From: Eucalyptus grandis
Taxonomy: Eukaryota > Streptophyta > Magnoliopsida > Myrtales > Myrtaceae
DNA length: 64,000 nt
Assembly (NCBI RefSeq): GCF_016545825.1
Contig: NC_052614.1
Coordinates: 25,004,559-25,068,558 of the forward strand
Direction: 5' to 3'
The notes below the pieces were generated by a model. It did no database searches, was not told the DNA's origin, and saw only the letters and a list, made by a program, of their open reading frames with translations. Shown here piece by piece: positions 48,554 through 59,541 of the stretch (positions are counted from its first letter, which is position 1; each line of letters opens with the position of its first letter). A program made the position numbers and the translations under genes.

Positions 48554-50000
48554 TATTTTTTATAAGTGATCTTCGATGACAAGTTAAGGCAACATAAGAG
48601 CCCGGCATCGTCCATTGATCCCCTCTATCATACCCAGGTTGAACTTGAGATGAGATGTTGACTCGTTTTTATCCAAGAGCCGTCCTTTTGGTGGAGCCAG
48701 GAGTTGGTCAACGGAAGCTTTGTTTTCTCCCTCGACTTTGGGCATTGGACTCATCATCACTAAAGATCTTTGAGAAAACGAGGTTTCTTACCATTTTGTC
48801 ATGTGGACCATGCTTAAAATTTCTATGCTATGGCATCTAACTTGGTAAACATGCACAATATCCTCTCTCTATGGAAATTCTGTACCTCTTATTGATTGAG
48901 AGATTCTTGAATGATATAGATTGAGAATTTTTGATAGAGCATGAGACCCGTCATTGTAAAAGTGAAGGGATTAACCTACATTGGATCGTCCTATACAACA
49001 TGATTCTCTTTGTAATATTTCTCTAACAATCACTAATCTTAAGCCTCTATATTAATCTTTATCAAATTCTTACCAATTATAAATGGGAGAGGCCGAACTT
49101 TTCTACATGAGAACCTTACTCAAGTTCGCCCATTTGTCCTTTGGACCTTGACGGGAAGCTAGGGCCATGATCACTTGGAGACGTAGAGATCTATTATGGA
49201 TGAGCATGCTTCCGTCTTTTCAAAAACCTTTTATGTTTAGACATCCAAGCCACCCTAGAATTACTTAGACATAAGAGACCATAGCACCCCTTATGGAATG
49301 GAACTAAATTGAAATAGACTCGACTCAGCGAGTAGAAATCATAGTGGGGTGCTTGGTTTAGTCAGGAATTAGATCAAATTGGGTCTGTTTCATTTGGTTC
49401 ATTTTTGATGAGCTTTGCTGACTATGATGGGTCGCCACATATATTATGGTTTGTATTTTCTGTTTCATTTTGCATTTTCTGTTTCATTGTCTCACTATGA
49501 CCCTTGTTCTTTTTTCTTCTTCTTAGCTCACCTCTTTGACTTCATGATATTGTTCTAATTAACTCTTCTTACTGCCCATAAGAGAATAGCCATAACTTTA
49601 TCGAAGAGGGTGCTGTACAGTACATTAAAAAGGAAATGAGCAATCAAACTGGTTGATGTTTTCCTTTCTGATGGTTCGTGTTGGACCAATATCATTTTGA
49701 TCTATCATTTTGTTTGTGAATTTATGCAACATGTCTCTAAAAGGACACAAGTGCAAAACCGGGAGTGACTTACTTTTGGATTCCATGCATTTTGTGCAAT
49801 AAAGCATTCACTGTTGTATCATAAATTTCACCCTTTAGCTTCTATTAATCTTATGTAACTGTTTTTCTTGTTATTTGTTATTCTTTAACTTCTAATTTCA
49901 GCTTATCCTTCATGATGTGCTTGTTAATCACAAGCTTTTTGTTCTTGAATTGGTGCATCATCTGATATATTTCATTGAATACTGATTTAGTTAAGGTTAA
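48554..50000. other. upstream flank of Myb/SANT-like gene
   Basis: No supported gene. The part from about 49500 is T-rich with many short words typical of plant upstream regions or introns. I could not define a transposon end here. Confidence 0.35.
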
Positions 50001-51028
50001 ATGGCACCCCACAAAGAAGCATTTATAGCAAAGTGGACTGAGTCTTTGACCAATGTGCTTATAAGTTTGTTGGTGGAAGAGGTGAAAAAAGGAAATCGCC
50101 CCACCTGCACCTACAACAAAGTAGGGTGGAATAACATACATGTCGAGTTCAATAAACAAACAGAACTCCACTATAATGTAGTTCAATTGAAAAATAGGGT
50201 AAACAAACTAAAGAAGCAATATAGTAGTTTTAAGAAGCTTCTTTCACAATCTGGATTTGGATGGGATAATGTCAACAAAACAGTTACTGTGGAGGAGTCA
50301 AGTGTATGGGATTCTCACATCAAGGTATCACTTTACTTGGGTCCATTTTTTCTTATTGTGGTTGTAAGCTTCAATTATATTGTTCATGTATGTCATTTCA
50401 ATGAAATTTGCAGGATAATATTGAATGGGCTAAATTCAAGAATGATGAGTTTCCTCAGTATCCAGACCTTTGTATTGTGTTTGGTGATACATATGCTACT
50501 GGGGCGTATACAGCAGGAAATGCAGAAGAAAATGCAGAAGAGTATGTGGTGTCGGATGAAGAAGACAATGGTGTTAGTGGTGACAATGGTGGTGGTGATA
50601 CCATAGGTGATGCGGAGGAATCTAATGAAAACAATGTTGATACGGGAGTCCTTGCATCTGACGCGACTCCCACCTCAGTTCGTGAGAAACACAAGTTGAA
50701 TAGGACTCCAAATTCCAAGAGGAGAAGAAAGAGTAATAACCATGAACTCGGTGTCATCATGAAAGCCATTCAAGAAATAATCAAATCAAGGACCGTCAAA
50801 TCAACAAGTGACTCCATAACCTCAAAGGCCCCACCTCCTGTAGCCCCACCTCCTGTAGACCCCTACTCCATAGCAGTTGTGGTCGCCATTCTAAATGGCA
50901 TGTCTAATTTGGAGCAGAATCTTTACAATAAGGCTGTGAATCAGGCATGCCTTAATGCCACTTGGAGAGAGGCTTTCATGATTGCTCTACCCGAAAGGAG
51001 GCGTGGACTTATTGAATCTCTTGAGTAG
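50001..51028 (+). CDS. Myb/SANT-like DNA-binding domain protein (Myb_DNA-bind_3 type)
   Basis: Two exons, 50001-50324 and 50414-51028 (89-bp intron, GTATCA...TTGCAG, phase 0), give 312 residues. Residues 9-109 show the plant trihelix-like Myb/SANT pattern: W at 12, EEVKKGNRPT, GWNNIH, QLKNRVNKLKKQY, SGFGWD, then WDSHIK. EWAKF...YPDL..VFGDTYATG follows at about 112-141, also typical. Next comes an acidic stretch (about 145-190), a basic patch (KRRRKS) and a C-terminal helix-rich segment. Such proteins bind DNA; many plant members derive from the ORF1 of PIF/Harbinger transposons. No transposase was found beside it, though a short ATG frame at 51213 ends quickly. It could be a domesticated gene or a transposon remnant; the intact frame favours recent function. 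Confidence 0.75.
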
Positions 51029-51711
51029 TTGTTAAGAAACACGCTATAGATTTCTATTTTGTTTAATTTCATCCCATGACTTATGTATTTGAGACTTTGT
51101 TTGTTTATGTTTTTATGTTGCAATTATTATGACATTATTGTTATTGTTGATTAATATTGGAGTCCTTATCTAATGGGTTTATATTCTTATTTTGTGTGAT
51201 GATATAGGTAATATGGATGAGGGTGAAAGTAGCATGTCTAATGGTCAAGTAGCATCGCTTGAATCAATTGAGATCCTCAATTTTGCTCTCTAGAAATTAT
51301 AAGGGTACGATTTAAGATTACAAACTTATATAGCAAGTTATTGCATGTCATGCATTAAAAAGCAAGTTATTGCTTGTCATGCATTAAAATGAGTAAAATG
51401 CGATACTTGGACTTTATAATACGCTAACTTTCTTTTCGATATCTTCATTGCAGTGCCTTCCTTGGTGAAGTTTAAATTACAGCTAACAAATCCAAAACTT
51501 AAGTACTCAAAGGAATAGCAATGATCGGTTTGATAATGCAGATTGGAAAAAGAGAATTGCAAAATGGATTATATACTTGGATAATTAGTATATGCGTCAT
51601 GCTAGTAAGTGACCTAATGTGGTTCCATATAAGAGAGCAATAACTAGGCTCTTGACAAAATTACAACCTATAGGTTGATCCAAAACACTTAATTGCCACT
51701 TTCTATTGTTT
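51029..51711. other. 3' flank of Myb/SANT-like gene
   Basis: No second gene recognised. A 26-codon frame at 51213 (MDEGESSMSN start) may be the head of a lost downstream ORF. It ends at the outermost nested element. Confidence 0.3.
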
Positions 51712-51978
51712 TGTCACGTCCCGAACCTTGAGCACGCGAACATTCCTCGGTGGTCAAAAGAAACGCGACGTTCCCAGGACACGTTACCGACCCATTCATT
51801 TTATCTTTCAATTAAGCACATGCGAAAGCAAATTAAATAAACCCCGGACAACAAACAACACATGGATAGTAGAAAGACAAGCCAGCTATTTTTCACAAAA
51901 TACCCTTTATAAACATACCGAGTTAGCCCTATAAGTCTATATACAGAAGTCTGACTCAAAAAGAAACTACTGGACCAC

Positions 51979-52429
51979 TTACACTTTGGATCCTTCCACC
52001 TCAGGCTCCAGGTTCTCCACTACACCATATGGGATGTCGATGTCCATAGGGTGAGCTACCTCCCCATCCTCGGCTTTGACGGTAAACCTGTCAAAACCTT
52101 GCAAAGGACCTTTCCAAGCCCCGTTAGGATAGTTAATGAACTACACTTTAAAGCGATAAGGTACTCAGTGACGGAGACCTTCATCGACCCAAATAATAGT
52201 CACAACTAACTCACGGGTCTGGTTGGTCTTAGGAATAGAGAAGTAGGAGGGCTCATAGTCTATTTCCTTCGGAACTCCAAAACGGACCGGTTGCCTCTCC
52301 ATACTAAGGACCTGAAAATATTTAACCACGATAGGGTGAGATAAATCTCAGTGAGTCAAAACCCTAAACATTGATTAGGACGCAAATTCACTTAGAGGCA
52401 ATCTAAACAGGCATTACTCAAGACTTACC
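51979..52429 (-). pseudogene. family small ORF with upstream intron, two stops
   Basis: Minus strand: exon end GAGGCGAG at 52429, intron 52428-52312 (GTAAGT...TTTTCAG, 117 bp), ATG at 52302, end TAA at 51979; 107 codons with TGA and TAG inside. The translated product aligns with the intact 102-residue frame at 59233-59541: P-x-EID near the start, LV-x-T-x-IWV in the middle, then VPY-x-F and GPL. The stops fall where the other copy has Arg (before VPY) and Trp (after it), both explained by single C-to-T or G-to-A changes. No protein family recognised. Confidence 0.6.
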
Positions 52430-53269
52430 TCGCCTCGGCACGTCCTTGCACATTAGCTCATCACATATACACTTATAAACACAGCATGTGTAATTTAATA
52501 ACCGGAACACGTCATTTTATTCTCAAACAATTACATGGGTCCCGATTATAAGGTAAAACCGTTATGACACGTCCCATTTTGTGTCACACAATTTTGCCCT
52601 ATAATCAGGTATAGCTATTACAACCACTTAGGCGTGTCCCAGTTATTACGACCCATTGGCCACGGCCAACTCAACAATCGACGATCATTCGACATAACTA
52701 GGCGTCGTCTCGCTTCGTCGGGCACGACAACGTCTACATTTATACAGCATTCCACACAGGAGCATTGGCCTAGCTTCCAGTGCGACCAACATCCATTGAC
52801 ATGGGACATCTAAACTTAATCAGACATCACCTCTTCAACTCTCATCGGGTGATGGGTTCCGATAGTGACCACACGCACATACATACTTTGCCAATAACAC
52901 CTTGCTTTGCATCCAAATACCTCGTGTTCAAATAATGGACTTGGCTACTTTTCTTCGTATTAAAAATCATCTCAGTAAAATAATCGTGCGTGGTTACGCA
53001 TTTAAATCGAACTATCAAATTTGGTACGCTCCTAGTTCAAAACTTCACGATTTTATATAATACATAAAATCGGTGTAAAAAATCGACACCCGGTATTTTT
53101 CTAATTAAATACTCATAAAATCAACTTTTTATAATAATAATCAATAACAAACATCAAGCACCCAATTGCACATATAAGCAATCAATTTCACATATAAATT
53201 CAACCATGGGAATCGGCATAAAATTCTACAAAATGGCTAATCCGTCATAATTTACGCTAGTTATAATTA

Positions 53270-53545
53270 ATTAAATAAAAATTAATTAAATAAATCCAAG
53301 TTAATTAAACTAACAATGGTTAATTAAACTAACCCTAGTTAATTATCCTAACCATTGTTAACTAACTAACCTAAGTTAACTAATCTAACCTAGGGTAGCA
53401 TAACCTAACCAAACTAACCTAACTAACTAACCATCCTAACTAACTAGTTACACTTACTAGGATTAACACTAATCCTAGTTAACACTAAACTAACCACTAA
53501 GTGTAATTAACATCTAATGCAAGATTAGTGCTTTAACTAACTGGA
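53270..53545. repeat. degenerate TTAACTAA-type repeat
   Basis: Long run of TTAATTAAAC, CTAACC and TTAACTAAC words inside the outermost element. The sibling copies have milder versions of the same CTAATC/TTAATT-rich stretch (32100-32270 and 56440-56570), so it expanded here. Confidence 0.75.
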
Positions 53546-54360
53546 ATTCAATGGTGGCGGGCTCACAACGACAGCGACACGACGGCGGTGAGGACTCCAA
53601 ACTACCGCGTCTCTAACGAAGGCTCGACTGAGGCTAAAAATAGCCTAACAAGTCACTGCCAAGGGTTGCTGGGCAATTTTGTGGTTGAGCTGGTCGGGGG
53701 AGTTGGGCGGCTGGTTGGTGTGGTTGAACAGCAAGTTGGACGTGGGGATGGCACGATTGGACGAGCAAGACGGGTGAAGCTGCTGTGGCCAGTGGTTGGC
53801 AGATGAGGGCTGGCAGGCTAGTCGTGGGGGCTTGGACGTGTGATGGTGGCGGGCGAATGGAGCTAAGGCAGCCAAACATGCGGTGATGGACTGGTGGTGT
53901 TGTGGCGGTGGTTGCTCGGCGGCAAGGTGGGCTAGTACTCTGGTGAGGGTGTGGCAGCATCAAGGAAGAATGAAGAAGAAGAAGAACAAAGGAAGAAGAA
54001 GCAGGAGTAGGGGTTCAATTAGGGGGATGTGTCACGCGCCGATCCTCCGAGCACATGCCCATCCATCCGTGGTCGATTGAATAGCGATGTCCTAGGACAC
54101 ATCGTCGACCCATTCATTTTATATGCATATGCGGAAGTAAATAAATAATCCCCAAACAATAACACAATGGGATATGAAAGTAGGGTTATAACTTTTCAAA
54201 CCAAAACAAGCATTTTATAAACAAACGGGTTTATATACAATACCGGGCTGTTTATAAATATATTGGCTCAACAAAAAGGAACTGTCCTATGACTCTAGTC
54301 AGACACGTTCGCTGATTCTTTAGTTTCCACCTTCCCAGACTTCGGGGCTTCCGATCCTTT

Positions 54361-55244
54361 TAGGGGTGTGTAACCGAACCGAGTATACCCAGTTCCCAGA
54401 CCGGTCCACCTGGAAAATAGGGTCGGGAATTGGTTTCCGTTGAAACCGGTCTGAAAACCGGTTCCCAAAATTTGGAACCTGTTTAAACTGGTCTGGAAAC
54501 AGGTTCTGAGTGATTACTCACCCGGAAATCAGTTCTCAAACCGGTTTTGTAAGTAGAGATCTAAAAACTTTTTTTTTCCCCTTGATTTTTATTTTTACTC
54601 TCGCAATCATACGACGTTTTTCCTTTTGGCTCTTTCAAACATGCACATCACTCCTCATTTGTCATTCCTTTTGCTCACTTGCTTCCCTCCCTCACCAGCT
54701 CCCTCTCGCATCGTCCAATGGATGGACGGTGTTCTTCGTCACTAAATTCTTGTGCATCACATGGATTGGCTCGTCTAATTTTTCTTTTGTAAGAGGAGTT
54801 ATGCTTGCATAAATTAGTAGCTTCATGTAGTAGTTGTGGGAATAATACTAATGTTAGATCCATGTTTGTTGCTAATTTATTGCCTTATGATTTTATTTAA
54901 TATAATTAGCCTTGTGATCCTTAATTTTTCGTTTAGTAAAAAAGTTCATCTATTTATTTATTACAAATGCTTAATGTTTCAATACAAATTAAGAGGATTA
55001 CGTTATTTTCCTAGCGTATTAATATAAAATTTGAAGTCGTATAGGATATCGGGAGATTGCAAAATAGGTTCTAGTGGAAATAAGGTTGACCCTAGAACCG
55101 GATTGGAAAAACATGATGGGTCGGGTATAGGGTCCAATACAAATAGGGTCGAGTATAGGGTATAGAAAAATGGAACTGATTATAACAGGGTCGGGTACAG
55201 GTTCCAGGTCTAGACCCTACCCACCTTAGACTCGATCACCCCTA
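54361..55244. repeat. hAT-like MITE inside the middle element
   Basis: TAGGGGTG...CACCCCTA inverted ends, 884 bp, interior rich in ACCGGTTC/GGTCTGGAA words, no transposase. Flanking 8-mers read (minus) GAAGAACC and AAAGGATC; the uninterrupted sibling at 30350-33767 has AAAGGACC at that point, so both are decayed copies of one 8-bp target, as expected for hAT elements. Confidence 0.75.
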
Positions 55245-55554
55245 GGTTCTTCAAGACTGCCATTTAAAGACTTGAAATTGTTATCCCACAACAAGATGAG
55301 ATGATGTCTCAGCAAGTTCAACCCCCTAAGACTCGACTATGAAGAAAATACGCCCCAAGGGCTGTCTAAGCACAAGCACAATTCAAGGACTTACCTTTGT
55401 CTTGTTTTCTTCTTGTAAGTTAGTACATTTTAACGAATCACATCAACAAGTAAAATCATCACGCCATATCAACTCATCGATCAATTGACCTAGTCAATTT
55501 CATGTCATCAAGACTATCACACGATCACTTCAATTACTCACTCCAACTATTAAT

Positions 55555-55800
55555 TTCGGCCCAATGGGCACAGCCTACTAAATATTCAGCAGCGAATTAT
55601 GGCCCAACGGGCACAGCCTACTAAATATTCAGCGGTGAATTATAGCCCAATGGGCACGGCTTGATCCAAGTTTGGCGGTAATTTACGGCTCAGTAGGCAC
55701 ATCCATAATTTGGTAGTTGATTACGGCCCAATAGGCACAACCATATTTTGGTAGTTAATTACGGCCTTATAGACACAGCCTACTTCGGCGGTTATCTTCA
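55555..55800 (-). repeat. ~38-43-bp minisatellite, about six units
   Basis: GGCCCAATGGGCACAGCC-like cores recur near 55559, 55601, 55644, 55686, 55726 and 55763. Positional equivalent of the arrays at 31000-31155 and 58758-58900. Confidence 0.85.
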
Positions 55801-57705
55801 CCCAACCCATATCATCATGCACAACATATGTCACCTCTTCTTTTAATAGTCATCTTATTACGACTATAAGCCATCACACGATCATTTACCCACGGCCAAT
55901 GACATTGTGCCTCATACTTCAATTCCTTAATTTAAATGATATCTTGGCCTATTTTCCTTGTGTTAAAGATACATGATAAAAATAATCGTGTGTGAGTACA
56001 CGGTTGGCCTCATCCAAAAATATAATATCTTTACTTTCAAAATTCCCACAATTTATATAGTTTTTTTTTTTTGGTCAGCACAATTTATATAGTTGATGAA
56101 AACATTTTTAGCGCTGTAAACTGACGCCTGGTAATTTTTAATTAATTATTGAAATTATTAAATTTTGGGATAAATACCCCAAAATTGCTAATCACACTCA
56201 ATTTGCACAAAATAACAGTCAATTAAATAAATCAATCACACCACTACAATCATCATAAAATTCCGATTACTGGCTATTCCAGTCTAATTTTCGGAAAATA
56301 AATAAATAATTAAATAATTACGAAAAATAATTAATAAATGCCAATAAATAATACTTAGGCTTGTAAAACCTAATTGAAAGCCGAGACGGGCTTGGAAAAT
56401 TTTCGAATCACTCTAGGTAAATACTAGAGCTTGTTTAGGTTCTAATTACACTACTCTAACCACCTAACATACAATAACGGTTAATTAAATTGCTAATCTA
56501 CTATAACTATCAACCTAATCTATATTTAGTCTAAACTAATCAACTTTTAAACGTCATTAAATTACTAAGTAAGAATTAGTGAGTTAAACTCACTTGATTA
56601 AAGATCCACTCGGATCAAAACGACGAGGACACGACGAGACTCGATGAACTCCAAAGTGGGATCGCCAAATGGGGTTGGGAAGGCCGCCAAAACGGGCCAA
56701 ACAGTTGCTGCAAACTCACTTTGCTCGGTCTTTGTTCGGTGCTGGTCGGGGCCGAGAAGGAGCTGATTCGGGGTCGGTTGAACTGGAAATGGGCAGCAGG
56801 GTTGGTCGCGGTGCTTCATGGTGGCAGGTGAGCTTCTAGGCGGTTCCGGCGACAGTGAGGATGATGCGAATAGCTCAGGGGATCACTTGGATACACAGTT
56901 GAAGCGGAGCGGTGGCCAAGGATGCATGGGACGGTCGCGTGATTGGCTTGGTGCGCGACGGGCGAGCAACGGCGAGCGGTGGTGTGTGGTTGTCGGATGG
57001 GTGGCTGGGCTGCTCTAGTGGCTTATTGGTTCGATTCTTGGGCTTGTGAGGTCTTCAAGCTTGCTGGGAAAGGGGTGCTTGATGGGTGAGAAGGAATGAA
57101 GAAGAAGGGGGACCGGTTGCTTCTTGGAGGGGGCCACTTGGTCTCTTCCTATCTTATTTGTCCCCTTGACTAGTCCACCTTGGCAGCTGGCCTCTTTAGC
57201 TCAATTTCCAGCCACAAACTTCCTTCTAGAAGCTTATGAAATGGTCCAAGTGTGACATCCCGATTTTTCTCAATTTTATTTTCAGTCAATTGAGTCGGGC
57301 AATTCATCTCGTGCATGTAGTTCGTCTCTCGAGTTGGCCACTCATGAGAGAACTAGTTTATTGAGTGAAGTAATTAAGGAATTTTACCGCGTCGACTTGG
57401 GGACCGATCACCCTGGCCTCGGATGCAAGAAAACTTCCCCAAAAGCTACTCAGTGAATTAGGCGCGCTGAAATTGCACCATAGTGAAATTAACCGAGAAA
57501 TCGAAATTGAATTCTGAAATTGGAAGTCATGGGGTGTCTCAAATCTTATTAGGAATATTGGATTAATTCATGGACTTTAATTTGGACTCAATTGGAAGAG
57601 AATTGATGGAAATTGAAGTAATTGAAGGTACAAGAACTTGGACTCCGACGGAAAATGAAATTGAACCTATTGGAAGATGTTATGAAGGATTTGAATTAGT
57701 GGAGA

Positions 57706-58327
57706 GTGACATCGGCGGGTGATGTCATGGTGGAGGCCAAATTTAAGGAGAGCTTGACAAGTGTCACAAGCCAATTGGCTCACCAAAAGTGGGGTGTCAC
57801 ATCAACTTCTTCTTCAACCTTGGAACCGATTGGGGGGGAGGAAGGAGAAAAACCAGCGCGGATCCCCTTCGCTCGAGCTGCTCGCACGCCGCTTGGTCAT
57901 CGCCTTCGCCGTTCTCCGCCGTCACACGCCGTCGCTGTCGCCGCTCGTCCGTGTGCGAAACCTCGCGTGCGCGCTCGTCGTGTCCCCGTCGCGCCATCGT
58001 CTCTTCGTTCGCTGCTGGTTGCCGTCCGCCGAAGCTCCCGTCACCGCCGTTCGTCCGCTCAAGCCTCCGCCGGTTGTTGCACAAGCTGTCGCCGGTCCTC
58101 CTCCGTTGTTTCTCCGTCCGTTCAGCCGCCGTTCCGCCACCCTTTCAAGCTCGGTTAGTTGCTGGAAAAACCAGCAAGAACCAGCTCCTTTTAAGCTCGG
58201 TTTGGCTCCCTTTTGGTCCTCATTTGGTGTTGATCCGTGTAGGTTTGTCGTCGGCGTCGTCGTGGTCTTCGCCGAAGACTCGTCGGAAAGCGATTTCGGT
58301 GAGTTTACCTCACTAATCCGCGATTAG
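57706..58327 (+). other. GC-rich leader of innermost element
   Basis: Three overlapping open frames of 150-188 codons run in parallel over the same bases, a sign of GC-rich composition rather than coding. Equivalent GC-rich leaders occur in the other family members (32280-32850 and 56600-57010). The stretch ends at the GTGAGT palindrome, which could be a splice donor. Confidence 0.5.
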
Positions 58328-58757
58328 CGAGTTAATGATGCCTTAAATATGTTTAGCTTAAGTTGATTGAGATTATGTGGTTATATTAGTTTAATTAGTT
58401 GTGGATTAGATTAAAAGGTTTGTTTAAATTAAGGTGTGTTTAATTAAGGGCTAAGAGAGTTTATTTTAAAATAAGCCTTGATGTGACTTGAAGGAGTTTA
58501 TTTATGATTTAAATGAATGTTTCAAATTGTTGGATTATTTAATAATATATCTTATTCCGAAATTCATTAAAATATTATTTATAAAAAAAAAAAAAAACTC
58601 GAAAAATTTATTTTGACCCTAGTTGCTCGGAATTTTGTGCCGATCGTTCTTTGTGCTTGTAGAATTTGAAATTGATGATTGGTTGTGGCGAATTGAATGT
58701 GATTTCGATTTATGAGGATTCTTTATAAAATCCTAAATGTGGAAATTGAGGGTGGTT

Positions 58758-58900
58758 GGCCGTGAAATACCACCTATTAGAGGTCGTGCCCGATGAGGCC
58801 GTGAAATACCACCTATTAGAGGTCGTGCCCGATGAGGCCGTGAATTACCACCTGATTACAGATCGTGCCGAGTGGGGCCGTGATTGCCACTGGTTATTAA
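58758..58900 (+). repeat. 39-bp minisatellite, frame-preserving
   Basis: GGCCGTGAAATACCACC starts at 58758 and 58797 and, diverged, at 58836 and 58876. The unit is 13 codons long and reads as a repeated AVKYHLLEVVPDE peptide in one frame. Confidence 0.9.
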
Positions 58901-59232
58901 ATCTTCCTATCAGGTCGAGATGGGTAGTAGTAATTGAATTGCTAGAGTGACATGTAATCGGCCGAGCCAATTGATCGCTGAGACGATCCAAGTGGTTGGA
59001 TTGTTATGATGATGTGATTGTGCCTTCGTTGTTGAATTACTAAAATTGCACGTGGTTGAATTATATAAACTGTGCTAACCTGCAGATGAAGGCTAAGGCG
59101 AGGTAAGTTTTCTGCATGTTGTGGCTAAGCTACTTTGGGGGAGTATTTGCTTTCTAATAGGGGTTTAGGAGGGGTGAACTTGCTGAGACAAAGTCTCATC
59201 TCGGTTTGGGGAAAAATATTACAGGACCGTAG

Positions 59233-59541
59233 ATGGCGAGACCCCCGGAGATGAGTGGCCTGCCGACGGAGATTGACCAGACGACAGAGAGTGCTCCTGA
59301 CCCTGGGAGTCCTTGGGTCTATCAGTTGGTTAGGACCCTCATCTGGGTCGAGGTGAACGTGCATAACAGGGTACCGTACATGTTTAGGGCTTGGTTTCGT
59401 TCCGGAGTCGATGGCGTTAGGGTTGGCCCTTTGGATAGCATGAATATTCCGCTGGCTGTGATGAATGCCATTTTGGGTGAAGGCGTGGCGGATCTTCCTG
59501 GCGGTGGAGTGATCAATGCCTCGCCCCGGCCTCTTGGGTGA
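59233..59541 (+). CDS. unrecognised 102-residue protein in LTR-like element
   Basis: Open frame of 102 residues starting eight bases after a splice acceptor (TATTACAG, 59217-59224). Upstream lie a donor (GAGGCGAG wait-free GTAAGT: exon end GGCGAG, donor 59103) and an earlier acceptor-like CTGCAG at 59080-59085, so a 17-base exon and a 122-bp intron are possible. No signal peptide or membrane segment. Visible pattern: PTEID near residue 11, QLVRTLIWVEV at 31-41, RVPYMFRAWF at 45-54, VGPLD at 63-67, Gly-rich end. The same pattern is recoverable in the minus-strand copy at 51979-52302, which shows selection or shared descent at the protein level. I know no family with it; function unknown. It could be an element-encoded accessory protein. 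Confidence 0.55.
   Translation: MARPPEMSGLPTEIDQTTESAPDPGSPWVYQLVRTLIWVEVNVHNRVPYMFRAWFRSGVDGVRVGPLDSMNIPLAVMNAILGEGVADLPGGGVINASPRPLG

Noticed and set aside
53634..53963. Minus-strand frame of 109 codons
   Set aside because: Compositional frame in the leader part of the outermost element; no family pattern.
55555..55800. CRISPR-like regular repeat spacing
   Set aside because: Units are contiguous diverged tandem copies without unique spacers, in a plant genome; it is a minisatellite.
57706..58327. Three overlapping plus-strand frames of 150-188 codons (and two on the minus strand)
   Set aside because: All lie in the GC-rich leader of an LTR-like element; parallel open frames reflect composition, and no domain is visible.
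58756..58950. 64-codon frame with repeated AVKYHLLEVVPDE
   Set aside because: Kept as a minisatellite; a coding role is not supported because sibling arrays change period and frame.
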